The notes under the pieces were generated by a model. That model was given only the letters and a program-made list of their open reading frames with translations. It had not been told where the DNA came from and ran no database searches. Shown piece after piece: positions 16,579 to 26,008 of a stretch of 64,000 nt of DNA. Where the stretch lies: assembly GCA_900318265.1 (NCBI GenBank), contig ONKA01000007.1:1-64000 (forward strand). The letters run 5' to 3'. Both the position numbers and the translations under genes were made by a program. Each line of letters starts with the position of its first letter. Position 1 is the stretch's first letter. Source of the stretch: an uncultured Bacteroidales bacterium. GTDB lineage: Bacteria; Bacteroidota; Bacteroidia; Bacteroidales; F082.

Positions 16579-17877
16579 ATGAAAAGAGACGAAAAAATCT
16601 TTGATCTGATTCGCCAAGAGAAAGAGCGTCAGATGCACGGAATCGAGCTCATCGCTTCTGAAAACTTTGTCAGCGAGCAAGTGCTGGAAGCCATGGGTTC
16701 TGTCATGACCAACAAATATGCCGAGGGTTATCCTGGCAAGCGTTACTACGGCGGCTGCCAAATCGTCGACCAGAGCGAGCAAATCGCCATCGACCGCGCC
16801 TGCCAGCTGTTCAACGCCACCTTCGCCAACGTGCAGCCCCACTCGGGCGCACAGGCCAACATGGCTGTGATGCAAGCTTTGCTTGAACCCGGCGACACCT
16901 TCATGGGTCTCGACCTCTCGCACGGTGGTCACCTCTCACACGGCAGCCCGGTCAACGCTTCGGGTATGCTCTACAAGCCCGTCGCCTACCACGTGGCCAA
17001 GGAAACCGGTCGCGTCGACTACGACGAGATGGAAAAAATCGCCCTCGAGTGCCATCCGAAACTCATCATCGCTGGTGCTTCTGCTTACAGCCGTGACTGG
17101 GACTACAAGCGCATGCGTGAAATCGCCGACAAGGTGGGAGCCGTCCTCATGGCCGACGTCAGCCACCCCGCTGGCCTCATCGCCAAGGGCCTGCTCAATG
17201 ACCCGTTGGAGTACTGCCACATCATCACCACCACGACTCACAAGACCCTCCGTGGTCCCCGTGGCGGCATGATCCTCATCCGTCATGACTTCGAAGACCC
17301 GCGTGGCCGCAAGACCCCGAAGGGCGAGACGAAGATGATGTCGGCTTTGATCAACAGCGCAGTGTTCCCGGGCATCCAAGGTGGTCCTCTGGAGCACGTC
17401 ATCGCCTCCAAGGCCGTTGCTTTCGGCGAAGCCCTCAGCGACGAGTACATGGAGTACATCCAACAGGTGAGAAAGAACGCCGCCTTCATGGCCAGAGCTT
17501 TCATGGATAAGGGCTACGATGTCATCAGCGGTGGTACCGACAACCACTCCATGCTGATCGACCTCCGCGGCAAGTTCCCGGAGATCACCGGTAAGATGGT
17601 GGAGAACACCCTCGTCCTTGCCGACATCACCGTCAACAAGAACATGGTGCCCTTCGACACCCGCTCGCCTTTCTTGACCTCTGGTCTGCGCGTTGGCACG
17701 CCTGCCATCACCACCCGTGGTCTGAAACAAGACAAGATGGCCGTCATCGTCGAATTGATTGACGACGTCATCAGCGACATCAATCCTGAGACCAAGACCG
17801 CTTCAGAGGCCAAGATCAACGCCGTCCGCGCCGAGGTCAACAAGATGATGAAGGATTATCCGCTCTTCGCTTGGTAA
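16579..17877 (+). CDS. glyA: Serine hydroxymethyltransferase
   Basis: 432 aa, near the usual 415-430. It interconverts serine and glycine with tetrahydrofolate, feeding one-carbon units to purine, thymidylate and methionine synthesis. Characteristic segments: [36 protein letters not shown], the PLP lysine in [14 protein letters not shown] (Lys about 222), and [18 protein letters not shown] near the C terminus. A strong intrinsic terminator follows. Confidence 0.98.
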   Translation: MKRDEKIFDLIRQEKERQMHGIELIASENFVSEQVLEAMGSVMTNKYAEGYPGKRYYGGCQIVDQSEQIAIDRACQLFNATFANVQPHSGAQANMAVMQALLEPGDTFMGLDLSHGGHLSHGSPVNASGMLYKPVAYHVAKETGRVDYDEMEKIALECHPKLIIAGASAYSRDWDYKRMREIADKVGAVLMADVSHPAGLIAKGLLNDPLEYCHIITTTTHKTLRGPRGGMILIRHDFEDPRGRKTPKGETKMMSALINSAVFPGIQGGPLEHVIASKAVAFGEALSDEYMEYIQQVRKNAAFMARAFMDKGYDVISGGTDNHSMLIDLRGKFPEITGKMVENTLVLADITVNKNMVPFDTRSPFLTSGLRVGTPAITTRGLKQDKMAVIVELIDDVISDINPETKTASEAKINAVRAEVNKMMKDYPLFAW

Positions 17878-17901
17878 ACCCAGCAAAGACAAGAAAACGT
17901 C

Positions 17902-17932
17902 AAAAAGTCGCTCCAATGGAGCGACTTTTTTT
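17902..17932 (+). terminator. Intrinsic terminator after glyA
   Basis: A 13-bp stem (AAAAAGTCGCTCC / GGAGCGACTTTTT) with an AAT loop ends in a T-run, 24 nt after the glyA stop. Confidence 0.9.
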
Positions 17933-17965
17933 GTTCCAGATTGTCTCTGATGTTCCAAAAACTCC

Positions 17966-17973
17966 TATCTTTG
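17966..17973 (+). promoter_or_regulatory. -7 box (TATCTTTG) for the DUF1846 gene
   Basis: A TAnnTTTG match between the glyA terminator and ATG 18025; leader of about 45 nt. Confidence 0.6.
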
Positions 17974-18000
17974 CATCCCGTATTTTTAATTCCTAGGCAC

Positions 18001-18024
18001 CATATTTCGATAAGCTCAATAACC
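18001..18024. repeat. 24-nt stem-loop repeat abutting the DUF1846 start codon
   Basis: CATATTTCGATA-AGCTCAATAACC fills the 24 nt directly before ATG 18025. The TATT/AATA stem flanks the TCGATAAGCTC core. It has the same orientation relative to transcription as the aspS-leader copy and could form a hairpin over the ribosome-binding region. Confidence 0.7.
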
Positions 18025-19500
18025 ATGAAAACCACTAAAAAATACGGGTTCGACAACGAAAAATACCTTAAAATCCAGTCAGAACACATCAAGGAACGCA
18101 TTGCGAAATTCGGCGATAAACTGTATCTCGAATTTGGCGGCAAACTCTTTGACGACTTCCATGCCAGCCGCGTGCTGCCCGGCTTCCAGCCCGACAGTAA
18201 GCTGAAAATGCTCTCTCAACTGATTGACGTGGCTGAAATCATTATCGTCATCAGCGCCGTCGACATCGAGAAGAACAAGGTGCGCGGCGACTTGGGCATT
18301 ACCTACGATGTGGATGTGCTTCGCCTGCGCGAGGAATTCATGAACCGTGGTTTCATGGTGAGTTCGGTGGTGGTCACCCACTACAACGGACAGGCCAGCA
18401 CCGACGCCTATCGCAAGCGTTTGGAGCGTATGGGCATCAAAGTTTATTACCACCGCATTATTGAAGGCTACCCAAACAATGTTGCCCTCATCGACTCGGA
18501 GGAAGGCTTTGGTCGCAATGACTACGTAGAGACCACACGCCCGTTGGTGGTGGTCACCGCCCCAGGTCCTGGCAGCGGTAAGATGGCCGTCTGCCTCAGC
18601 CAGCTCTATCACGAGAACAAGCGCGGCATCAAGGCGGGTTATGCCAAATTTGAGACCTTCCCCGTGTGGAACCTGCCGCTGAAGCACCCCGTCAACGTGG
18701 CCTATGAAGCCGCTACCGCCGACCTCAGCGACGTCAACATGATCGACCCGTTCCATCTGGAAGCTTATGGCAAGACCGCCGTCAACTACAACCGCGACAT
18801 CGAAATCTTCCCTGTGCTGAATGCCATCTTCGAAAGCATTTACGGGGAGAATCCCTACAAGTCGCCGACCGATATGGGCGTCAACATGGTGGGTTACTGT
18901 CTGAGCGACGACGAGGTGTGCTGTGAGGCTTCGAAACAAGAAATCATCCGTCGTTACTATACCGCCTTGTGTAACCTGGCCAAAGGCAAAGGCACCGAGA
19001 GCGAGGTGAACAAGATTGCCCTGCTGATGAAACAAGCCAAGATCACCACTGCCTTGCGCAAGACCACCATCGCTGCCAAGGAGAGGAAGGAGAAGGAAGG
19101 TGTGGCCTCTGCCGCCATCGAATTGGAAGACGGCACCCTTATCACAGCCCACACCAGCGACCTGCTCGGCCCCAGCGCCGCATTGATCCTGAATGCCACC
19201 AAACACATCGCTGGCATACCCCATGAGGTGAAACTCATCCCGCAAGCCATGATTGAGCCCATCCAGACCACCAAGGTGAACTATCTGCACGGCAACAACC
19301 CACGCCTACACACCGACGAGGTGCTTGTAGCCCTATCGATGCTCAGCCTCTGGGACGAGAACTGCAAGAAAGCCTTGGAATGCCTGCCTCAACTTAATGG
19401 TTGTCAAGTGCATAGCACGGTGATGCTCAGCGAAGTGGACCAAAAAATCTTCAAGAAACTGGGTATTGGCCTGACTTGCGACCCAGTGGCGAAGAAATAA
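18025..19500 (+). CDS. DUF1846 family protein
   Basis: 491 aa from ATG 18025 (MKTTKKYGFDNEKYLKIQSE); a longer in-frame reading from 17941 overlaps the promoter and is rejected. The sequence fits the DUF1846/UPF0371 family: LYLEFGGKLFDDFHASRVLPG near the N terminus, a glycine-rich VVTAPGPGSGKMAVCLSQLY that may bind nucleotide, and VEVxx-like C-terminal segments (LHGNNPRLHTDEVLVALS). The family is conserved in anaerobes and Firmicutes; its biochemical function is not established. Confidence 0.92.
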   Translation: MKTTKKYGFDNEKYLKIQSEHIKERIAKFGDKLYLEFGGKLFDDFHASRVLPGFQPDSKLKMLSQLIDVAEIIIVISAVDIEKNKVRGDLGITYDVDVLRLREEFMNRGFMVSSVVVTHYNGQASTDAYRKRLERMGIKVYYHRIIEGYPNNVALIDSEEGFGRNDYVETTRPLVVVTAPGPGSGKMAVCLSQLYHENKRGIKAGYAKFETFPVWNLPLKHPVNVAYEAATADLSDVNMIDPFHLEAYGKTAVNYNRDIEIFPVLNAIFESIYGENPYKSPTDMGVNMVGYCLSDDEVCCEASKQEIIRRYYTALCNLAKGKGTESEVNKIALLMKQAKITTALRKTTIAAKERKEKEGVASAAIELEDGTLITAHTSDLLGPSAALILNATKHIAGIPHEVKLIPQAMIEPIQTTKVNYLHGNNPRLHTDEVLVALSMLSLWDENCKKALECLPQLNGCQVHSTVMLSEVDQKIFKKLGIGLTCDPVAKK

Positions 19501-19697
19501 GCCTCCCATGTCATTTCGGACAGCCTCCTATGTCATTCCTGCAGTGGGATGTGGGTGAGAGGGAATCTATAGGAGGCGGTATAAGAGGCAAAACTTATTA
19601 TGGGCAGTCTCAACAGGCATAGATCCCAAGCCACCGCGCAGTCCCTCGCAGGGATGACATACCTGTTGAGGCCTGAACGGTCCAGTGTTGGATGATC
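19501..19697. repeat. Noncoding palindromic repeat element (TGTCATTCCTGC type)
   Basis: No gene is visible here. TGTCATTCCTGC (19531-19542) pairs with GCAGGGATGACA (19648-19659), and GGGAATCTATA pairs with CATAGATCCC inside it. A further CTCAACAGG/CCTGTTGAG pair overlaps the right arm, and a second partial TGTCATT lies at about 19509. The whole resembles dispersed GTCATTCC-type palindromic repeats that form long hairpins. It sits between two convergent genes, so it may also stop transcription. Confidence 0.7.
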
Positions 19698-20324
19698 TCA
19701 AAAATTCCTTATAGCCCTTACATAGAAGACCTGGTCTTTCACAGCTTCCTTAATGACAATACTGCTGTCTTGCACCTGCAGGGCGGCAGCACTTCTTGTG
19801 CCCGTCTCGGTGCTCGACCAATAGGTCTTGCCTTCCAAAGTCGGATACCCCATCGCGGCTAAGGTGGCGTTCACAGCCTCTTGGTTTTGCAAGAGGTAGC
19901 GCATCTCCGTCGTCGAAGGAACGTACCACTGCTTGTTGATGATTTTCCTATGGGGATAATTCACCAGATGCCAGGTGTTTTTGAGGTAACTCCATTGAAT
20001 GGCCGGATAACGGCTCATGTCGTACACATCCATCAAGATGTTGGTATTATTCCACCCTTCGTAGGGATTGGTGGCACCCGTCAGGCAATTGATATTACCA
20101 GGCACACACCATGACACACAAACCTCGTCAAGGCTGACCATCAAGCCGTTATGGTCGCCATAATTCCAAAACACAATCCCTTCCAAGGTGTCATTATGGT
20201 AATACTCCCCTACCTCGTATACATGCTGATAGGGCTCATGCGGCTCACCGCCTTGTGGGGTCTCCGGCTTTTGGCAGGAGACCAACGCACACAAAACGAC
20301 TAAGAAATACAACTCTTTTCTCAT
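19698..20324 (-). CDS. Lipoprotein with DUF1566-like domain
   Basis: 208 aa. The signal peptide ends in a lipobox (LVVLCALVSC). The mature domain has YPAIQWSYLKN, QWYVPSTTEMRYLLQN and KTYWSSTETGTRSAAALQ, a pattern shared by DUF1566-like surface lipoproteins of Bacteroidota (role unknown). It ends VFYVRAIRNF, like the Fib_succ_major type. Its ATG overlaps the pfkA stop (ATGA), an odd coupling of a glycolytic gene to a surface lipoprotein. Confidence 0.75.
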   Translation of the reverse strand: MRKELYFLVVLCALVSCQKPETPQGGEPHEPYQHVYEVGEYYHNDTLEGIVFWNYGDHNGLMVSLDEVCVSWCVPGNINCLTGATNPYEGWNNTNILMDVYDMSRYPAIQWSYLKNTWHLVNYPHRKIINKQWYVPSTTEMRYLLQNQEAVNATLAAMGYPTLEGKTYWSSTETGTRSAAALQVQDSSIVIKEAVKDQVFYVRAIRNF

Positions 20325-21415
20325 ATACCGAGAGAGATGTTCAATCCTCGCGCGGTATTCACCAAATCGCTGTCGATGGTGACGAGGTTGGGCTTGGAGA
20401 TGGCTTCCTTGAGCGAGACAGCCACCACATCAGGATGATGGTAAGCCACCATTTGACCAAATTGTCCGTTAAGCACCATCTCAAAGGCCTTCACGCCAAA
20501 CTCAGCTGACAAAACGCGGTCGTAAGCAATCGGCACACCACCGCGCTGCAAGTGACCAAGAGTGGTTTCGCGCATGTCGTGGGTGAAACCCGCCGCCTTC
20601 ATCTCCTCGATGAATCGGCGACCGATGCCGCCCAGTTTCTTGTTTTCGTAACCGACCTCAGTGCTGATCTCATACACTTGCTGGCCATCCTTAGGACGTG
20701 CGCCTTCCGAAGCCACCACCACGGCAAAGCCACGGTCATGGTTGAAACGCTGCTCCAGACGAGCCTTCACCACATTAATGTCGTATGGGAACTCAGGCAA
20801 CAGACATACCTCTGCACCACCTGCGATAGCAGAATGCAAGGCAATCCAGCCTGCATCGCGACCCATCACTTCGAGTACGAAGACACGGTTGTGCGAAGCG
20901 GCCGTGGTGACGAGTTTGTCGACGGCCTCGGTGGCAATCTGCACGGCGGTCTGGAAGCCGAAGGTGCATTCTGTCGATGAGAGGTCGTTGTCGATGGTCT
21001 TGGGCACGCCGATGATGTTTAAGCCCTTCTCGTAGAGTTTCTGCGAGATGCGCTGCGAGCCGTCGCCGCCGATACTGATGACTGCGTCGATGCCCATGTA
21101 TTGCAGCTTACGGAGCATTTCATCCGAGCGGTCGACGGTGGTCCAAGTGCCGTCGGCGTTCTTGACGGGCCAGTTGAACGGGCCGCCCTTGTTGGTGGTC
21201 TCGATGATGGTGCCGCCACGGAAGTGGATGCCGCGCACCACTTCTGGCGTCAGCCTGACGACCTCGGTGGGTTCCCACAGGATGCCGTTGTAGGCTTGTA
21301 TGCTACCGAGCACTTCCCAATCTTTCTCTTGGGCGGCTCTCTTGACGATGGCGCGAATCACGGCGTTGAGGCCTGGGCAATCGCCGCCACCGGTTAATAC
21401 GAGTAGTCTTTTCAT
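20321..21415 (-). CDS. pfkA: 6-phosphofructokinase
   Basis: 364 aa. It phosphorylates fructose 6-phosphate in glycolysis. Signatures: GGGDCPGLN (9-17), the phosphoryl-donor motif GGDGS (116-120), where glycine favours ATP over pyrophosphate, PKTIDND (138-144) with the lysine typical of the mixed or PPi-related subgroup, and EVMGRDAGWIA. By the GGDGS glycine I predict ATP as donor, with the lysine leaving some doubt. It lies 24 nt after a DUF4919 lipoprotein gene and overlaps the next gene by 4 nt. Confidence 0.95.
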   Translation of the reverse strand: MKRLLVLTGGGDCPGLNAVIRAIVKRAAQEKDWEVLGSIQAYNGILWEPTEVVRLTPEVVRGIHFRGGTIIETTNKGGPFNWPVKNADGTWTTVDRSDEMLRKLQYMGIDAVISIGGDGSQRISQKLYEKGLNIIGVPKTIDNDLSSTECTFGFQTAVQIATEAVDKLVTTAASHNRVFVLEVMGRDAGWIALHSAIAGGAEVCLLPEFPYDINVVKARLEQRFNHDRGFAVVVASEGARPKDGQQVYEISTEVGYENKKLGGIGRRFIEEMKAAGFTHDMRETTLGHLQRGGVPIAYDRVLSAEFGVKAFEMVLNGQFGQMVAYHHPDVVAVSLKEAISKPNLVTIDSDLVNTARGLNISLGI

Positions 21416-21439
21416 ATTTTAGTTGTTATTATTTAAAAC

Positions 21440-22177
21440 TCAAAATCCAAACATTTTGTTCATCGCTGCCATGCTCGCCGTAATGTTGAAGTACATGGAT
21501 TTCAATCCATATTTATTCTCCTGCAAGTCCATCACATCGTATGATTGGCCTTTGTCCTCCACCAACGACTGCATCGTGGGCGACAAACCAAAGATTTCCA
21601 AAATGCCATATTCATCAGCGACGCTGATCACATGAAATGCCTTTTCTTTCGAGCTACCATCGCCCGTTGAGGTCACCGCCGAAAGGAGCATAACAACTTG
21701 ATTATGGGCATCGAAGGTCTTTTCTGACTCTGGACCATACAAGTTGCTATAGATAATGTGTTTATACAGGTGAAATCTGAGATTAGTCGGGTCCGTTTCC
21801 AACTCCTTATCAATTTCCTGTGCAGCTTTTTCCCAGTCTTCCTTCCCAGAGGTATCCTTTTCAAATGCTTCACGCAGAGCATCAAATTTGGGCATCTTAT
21901 AAGGATTATAATCCGACCGGGTGGCTGTTCCAAAATAAAAATGGCGTAATTGCTCAAGATTCAATGTCGTATCCGCCGCTTGGAAACGTCTCAATAACTC
22001 AGGATAATAGAACTCGCCAGCCTTTGAATTAATGGCTTTCTTGATCTGTTTATAATCCGGGGCGTTTGTGGCAACGGTTGTATCTCTTTTTGAAGTCGCT
22101 GTCTTTTTGCTGGTTGAACATGAGAAGGTCAACAAACCCAACAGGATGAAGAGACATGTTTTTATGTTTGTTTTCAT
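21440..22177 (-). CDS. DUF4919 lipoprotein
   Basis: About 245 aa from ATG 22177 (MKTNIKTCLFILLGLLTFSC, lipobox); an ATG two codons upstream is also possible. The mature part has FYYPELLRRFQAADTTLNLEQ and RHFYFGTATRSDYNPY, which mark DUF4919, a Bacteroidota family of unknown role. Its place between aspS and pfkA on the same strand suggests co-transcription, although a strong palindrome (22195-22229) separates it from aspS. Confidence 0.85.
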   Translation of the reverse strand: MKTNIKTCLFILLGLLTFSCSTSKKTATSKRDTTVATNAPDYKQIKKAINSKAGEFYYPELLRRFQAADTTLNLEQLRHFYFGTATRSDYNPYKMPKFDALREAFEKDTSGKEDWEKAAQEIDKELETDPTNLRFHLYKHIIYSNLYGPESEKTFDAHNQVVMLLSAVTSTGDGSSKEKAFHVISVADEYGILEIFGLSPTMQSLVEDKGQSYDVMDLQENKYGLKSMYFNITASMAAMNKMFGF

Positions 22178-22194
22178 GGTCATTTTTTATAATA

Positions 22195-22229
22195 ATTGTA
22201 GGGCTGCCATACTATGACAGCCCTACAAT
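22195..22229. terminator. 35-nt near-perfect palindrome after aspS
   Basis: ATTGTAGGGCTG pairs with CAGCCCTACAAT (12 bp), and most of the 11-nt centre is also self-complementary. It lies 6 nt after the aspS stop. There is no clear T-run, so it may be a processing site, a weak terminator or a dispersed palindrome. Confidence 0.55.
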
Positions 22230-22235
22230 CCATTT

Positions 22236-23990
22236 TCATTTCAAATTCAGCGCAATCTGCAGCTCATCCAGCTGCTCTTGGGCAATCGGGGCGGGCGAGC
22301 CGCTCATCACGTCGCGACCAGCGTTGTTCTTCGGGAAGGCGATGAAGTCGCGGATGCTGTCGGCGCCGCCGAAGAGCGAGCAGAGACGGTCGAAGCCGAA
22401 AGCCAGACCAGCGTGAGGCGGTGCGCCGTACTCGAAGGCACCCATCAGGAAGCCGAACTGCTCCTGGGCCTTCTCATCGGTGAAGCCGAGGGTGTGGAAC
22501 ATCTTGTTCTGCAAAGTGCGGTCGTGGATACGAATAGAGCCGCCACCAACCTCTACGCCGTTCATCACGATGTCGTAGGCGTTGGCGCGGATGTCGCCCC
22601 ACTTCGTTGGGTCGTCGAGCAAGGCCTCGTCCTCGGGCTTAGGAGCGGTGAAGGGATGGTGCATGGCGTAGTAGCGTTGCGTCTCCTCGTCCCATTCGAG
22701 CAACGGGAAGTCGATGACCCACAGCGGTGCATATTCGTCGGGCTTGCGCAAGCCGAGTTGGTTACCCATCTCCAAGCGCAAGGCGTTCAGTTGCACGCGG
22801 GTCTTCATGGCATCACCGCAGAGGATGAGCATCAGGTCGCCAGGCTTGGCACCGAACTTGTCGGCGATGACCTTCAGATCTTCGGGCGTGTAGAACTTAT
22901 CCACCGACGACTTGAAGGTGCCATCGGTGTTGTATTTGATGTAGACCATACCACCGGCACCCACCTGTGGACGCTTCACAAATTCGGTGAGCTGGTCAAG
23001 TTGCTTGCGGGTGTATTCCGAGCAGCCCTCGGCGCAGATACCTACCACGAGATCGGCGTTGTCGAAGAGGCCGAAGCCCTTGTCTTTCACCACATCGTTG
23101 AGTTCCACGAACTTCATACCGAAACGGATGTCGGGCTTGTCGGAACCATAGTATTTCATGGCATCGTGCCAGGTCATGCGTGGGAATTGGCCAAATTCGA
23201 GGCCTTTCATCTCCTTAAAGAGGTGCTTGGCCAAACCTTCGAAGGTGTTGAGCACATCTTCTTGCTCCACAAACGACATCTCACAATCGATTTGCGTGAA
23301 CTCGGGCTGACGGTCAGCGCGGAGGTCCTCATCGCGGAAGCAACGCACGATTTGGAAATAACGGTCCATGCCAGCCACCATCAGCAACTGCTTGTACTGC
23401 TGCGGGCTTTGCGGCAGGGCGTAGAACTCACCAGGGTTCATACGGCTCGGCACCACGAAGTCGCGGGCACCCTCGGGCGTGCTCTTGATGAGCATCGGGG
23501 TCTCGATTTCGAGGAAGTTGAGGTTACTCAAATAGTTGCGCACGAGCATGGCCATGCGGTGGCGCAGTTCGAGGTTCTGGCGAACAGGGTTACGACGGAT
23601 GTCCAAATAACGGTACTTCATGCGGAGGTCGTCGCCACCGTCGCTGACATCTTCGATGGTGAAAGGCGGGGTCTTGCTGCTATTAAGTAGTTTGAACTCA
23701 TTGACTTTCAGCTCAATGTCGCCTGTCGGCATGTTCGGGTTCTTTGATTCACGTTCGATGACGGTGCCTTTGGCCTGAATCACGAATTCACGACCGAAGG
23801 TACGAGCCTGTTCGATGAGTTTCGGGTCGCTGCTGCCATCCAAGAAAAGCTGGGTGATGCCATAACGGTCGCGGAGGTCAATCCAAACGAGGGAGCCTTT
23901 GTCGCGGGTGCGCTGCACCCAGCCAGCCAATGTCACTTCCTTGCCAGCGTCGGCAAGACGAAGTTCGCCACAAGTATGTGTTCTGTACAT
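22236..23990 (-). CDS. aspS: Aspartyl-tRNA synthetase
   Basis: 584 aa, the typical bacterial length. It charges tRNA-Asp. An N-terminal OB-fold anticodon-binding domain ([20 protein letters not shown]) is followed by the class II core with motif 2 ([20 protein letters not shown]), the bacterial insertion, and motif 3 ([15 protein letters not shown]). The leader holds a stem-loop repeat and a TTTGAATTTTAAAT-type repeat. Confidence 0.98.
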   Translation of the reverse strand: MYRTHTCGELRLADAGKEVTLAGWVQRTRDKGSLVWIDLRDRYGITQLFLDGSSDPKLIEQARTFGREFVIQAKGTVIERESKNPNMPTGDIELKVNEFKLLNSSKTPPFTIEDVSDGGDDLRMKYRYLDIRRNPVRQNLELRHRMAMLVRNYLSNLNFLEIETPMLIKSTPEGARDFVVPSRMNPGEFYALPQSPQQYKQLLMVAGMDRYFQIVRCFRDEDLRADRQPEFTQIDCEMSFVEQEDVLNTFEGLAKHLFKEMKGLEFGQFPRMTWHDAMKYYGSDKPDIRFGMKFVELNDVVKDKGFGLFDNADLVVGICAEGCSEYTRKQLDQLTEFVKRPQVGAGGMVYIKYNTDGTFKSSVDKFYTPEDLKVIADKFGAKPGDLMLILCGDAMKTRVQLNALRLEMGNQLGLRKPDEYAPLWVIDFPLLEWDEETQRYYAMHHPFTAPKPEDEALLDDPTKWGDIRANAYDIVMNGVEVGGGSIRIHDRTLQNKMFHTLGFTDEKAQEQFGFLMGAFEYGAPPHAGLAFGFDRLCSLFGGADSIRDFIAFPKNNAGRDVMSGSPAPIAQEQLDELQIALNLK

Positions 23991-23999
23991 ATTTCGAGA

Positions 24000-24032
24000 T
24001 TTAAAGATTTAAAATTCAAAATTCAAAGACTA
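24000..24032 (-). repeat. AT-rich leader repeat before aspS
   Basis: In the aspS sense: TTTGAATTTTGAATTTTAAATC-type sequence followed by TTTAAATC, ending about 10 nt before the ATG. Similar repeats precede the DUF3098 gene (37025-37053) and glyS (42388-42417). Confidence 0.55.
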
Positions 24033-24056
24033 TGTTATTGAGCTTGTCGAAATAAA
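24033..24056. repeat. 24-nt stem-loop repeat in the aspS leader
   Basis: The plus strand reads TGTTATTGAGCT-TGTCGAAATAAA; TTATT pairs with AATAA around the GAGCTTGTCGA core. It lies at or just after the predicted aspS transcription start, in the same orientation relative to transcription as in the DUF1846 leader. Confidence 0.75.
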
Positions 24057-24061
24057 ACTTG

Positions 24062-24069
24062 CAAAGATA
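24062..24069 (-). promoter_or_regulatory. -7 box (TATCTTTG) for aspS
   Basis: A TAnnTTTG match on the minus strand, about 70 nt upstream of ATG 23990. It is divergent from the box at 24112-24119. Confidence 0.6.
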
Positions 24070-24111
24070 CTAATTCATTTCGGAATGGTGCGCAAGTAGG
24101 TCAGTTTTTAT

Positions 24112-24119
24112 TATTTTTG
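24112..24119 (+). promoter_or_regulatory. -7 box (TATTTTTG) for the Ig-like protein; near-leaderless
   Basis: It is followed after 4 nt by the GTG at 24124, so the transcript begins at or very near the start codon. A GTG at 24136 would leave about 10 nt of leader. Confidence 0.55.
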
Positions 24120-24123
24120 CCCC

Positions 24124-25935
24124 GTGATTCGGAAAGTGAAATACCTATATTTTTGCCTCGCGCTGCTGCTCACGGCCTTCCTTGCCCAGCGTTGCGCCAA
24201 TGCGGTGGCACCCACAGGCGGACCCAAGGATGACAAACCGCCCGTGGTCGTCGAAGCCGTGCCTGAAAACCATTGCATCAACTTCAACGGCAAAAAGATA
24301 GAAATCACCTTCGACGAGTACATCACCCTCGAAAACGCCAGCCAAAACGTGATGATTTCGCCGCCTTTGAGCGAGAAACCCGACATCAAACTGAAAAACA
24401 AGACGGTCGTCATCAAGTTCAAGGAAGACTTGGCAGCCAACACCACCTATACCATTAACTTTGGTGCGGCCATCAAGGACTTGCACGAGGGCAACCAGTT
24501 CAAGGACTATGTGTACAGCTTCTCAACGGGTGACCATATCGACACCCTTGCCATCGCAGGTAAGGTACTGAATGCCAGTGATAAGAAACCCGTTGACGGA
24601 GTCTACGTCTCCTTGTATGCCGCCGACCGCGACAACCTGGATTCCTTGCCGATAACTACGATTCCCGATTACATCACCAAGACCGACAAAGAGGGTAAGT
24701 TCAGCCTCAACGGCCTGGCCGACAAGAAATACCTCGTCTTTGCCTTGAAGGATGCCAACGCTAACCTCTATTTCGACTTGCCCAATGAGGAGGTAGCCTA
24801 TTTGGACACGTTGGTGCAGGCTTCATGTCTGAAAAAGCCCGCCCCGCCTGTGGTGGATTCGATAGCGAAGGACAGCTTGGCCATGCAGATGGATTCGCTT
24901 GCTTTTGACACGATTGCAAAACCGCTGGACACCATCGCCTTCGACACAACATCGGCGACAATGTACCACCCAAACGCCTTAGACCTCACGTTGTATATGT
25001 TCACCGAAGTAGACTCCACGCAGGTGCTTTTGGAGAAGAAACTCGTTGAGGAAGGCTTGTTGCGCTTCGTGTTTCGCCATCCCGCCAAGGAGGCCCTAGT
25101 GATGACACCGGAGATGCTGCCTGACACCTTTGACTTGGTCACGATGCATTCGCCCGAATACGATACGATTTTATGGTATTTCACACCCAACGTCAAAGAC
25201 AGCCTGTGGGTGCAGGTGAAATACGACACCGTCATCAACGACTCGTCGCGTTACAGCTTGAAATTCAAGGAAGCGGGGGGCAACAGAAGACGCAAGGCAG
25301 AACCTAAAAAACTGACTGTCAACAACAACCTACTCGGCCGCGGCGGACTCATCCCTGGTCAAGACCTCATACTGAAGTTTTCTGAACCCATCATCAGCTA
25401 CCAGATGCGTGATACGGCCGTATTCAAATGCGACTCAGCGACCTATTACGACCGACTCGCTTTTGAGCCTGCCGATGAATATGGTATGAAATATCGCCTC
25501 ACCACGCCTTTCTCAGCCGATTCGAGCTACCATTTCGAAATACCCGACTCGGTGTTTTGGAGCATCCGTGGCCGCACCAACGACGTCATTAAGACAGATT
25601 TCCACGTGCTGAAGGACGACGAATACGGCAACATCTACATCACCGTGGTTCCGCCCGAAGGCATGAAACAGGTCGTGGTGCAACTCACTAACGAAAGCGG
25701 CAAGGTGTTGAAAGAAGAGGCCATCACCAAGAAACAAGAGGTGATGTTCGACCACCTCATGCCTGCCAAATACAAGCTCCGCGCCCTATTGGACGCCGAC
25801 GGCAACGGCAAATGGAGCACTGGCAACTATCACCGTCACACCCTACCCGAAACCATCCTCGACTACAAAGACCCGCTCGACCTCAAAGCCGGCTGGGACA
25901 TTGACTTGGAGGAAGTTTGGGACCTGGCCCATTAA
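24124..25935 (+). CDS. Ig-like domain surface lipoprotein
   Basis: 603 aa from GTG 24124 (GTG 24136 is possible). The signal region YLYFCLALLLTAFLAQRC leads into ANAVAPTGGPKDDKPP, the family hallmark of Bacteroidota proteins with an N-terminal Ig-like domain. Then come an Ig-like beta-sandwich (KIEITFDEYITLENA, NTTYTINFGAAIKDLHEGN), a carboxypeptidase-regulatory-like segment (LAIAGKVLNASDKKPVDGVYV) and a long C-terminal part ending PLDLKAGWDIDLEEVWDL. Probably an outer-membrane lipoprotein; role unknown, often placed among housekeeping genes. Confidence 0.88.
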   Translation: MIRKVKYLYFCLALLLTAFLAQRCANAVAPTGGPKDDKPPVVVEAVPENHCINFNGKKIEITFDEYITLENASQNVMISPPLSEKPDIKLKNKTVVIKFKEDLAANTTYTINFGAAIKDLHEGNQFKDYVYSFSTGDHIDTLAIAGKVLNASDKKPVDGVYVSLYAADRDNLDSLPITTIPDYITKTDKEGKFSLNGLADKKYLVFALKDANANLYFDLPNEEVAYLDTLVQASCLKKPAPPVVDSIAKDSLAMQMDSLAFDTIAKPLDTIAFDTTSATMYHPNALDLTLYMFTEVDSTQVLLEKKLVEEGLLRFVFRHPAKEALVMTPEMLPDTFDLVTMHSPEYDTILWYFTPNVKDSLWVQVKYDTVINDSSRYSLKFKEAGGNRRRKAEPKKLTVNNNLLGRGGLIPGQDLILKFSEPIISYQMRDTAVFKCDSATYYDRLAFEPADEYGMKYRLTTPFSADSSYHFEIPDSVFWSIRGRTNDVIKTDFHVLKDDEYGNIYITVVPPEGMKQVVVQLTNESGKVLKEEAITKKQEVMFDHLMPAKYKLRALLDADGNGKWSTGNYHRHTLPETILDYKDPLDLKAGWDIDLEEVWDLAH

Positions 25936-25963
25936 TAATCATGCAAGGAAAAGGAATTATCCG

Positions 25964-25971
25964 TATCTTTG
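25964..25971 (+). promoter_or_regulatory. -7 box (TATCTTTG) for the Fe-S scaffold / GGGtGRT operon
   Basis: A TAnnTTTG match about 38 nt upstream of ATG 26009. Confidence 0.6.
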
Positions 25972-26008
25972 CAGGCCTATTTTTAGAATCAACTTAAACA
26001 GCGAAATA

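Noticed and set aside
22278-23690. Long reading frame (470 codons) antisense to aspS
   Set aside because: It is a mirror of the GC-skewed codons of a clear synthetase gene; no start context, no recognisable protein, His/Val/Leu-rich composition typical of such shadows. The same applies to 18079-19290, 12856-13794 and 28827-29837.
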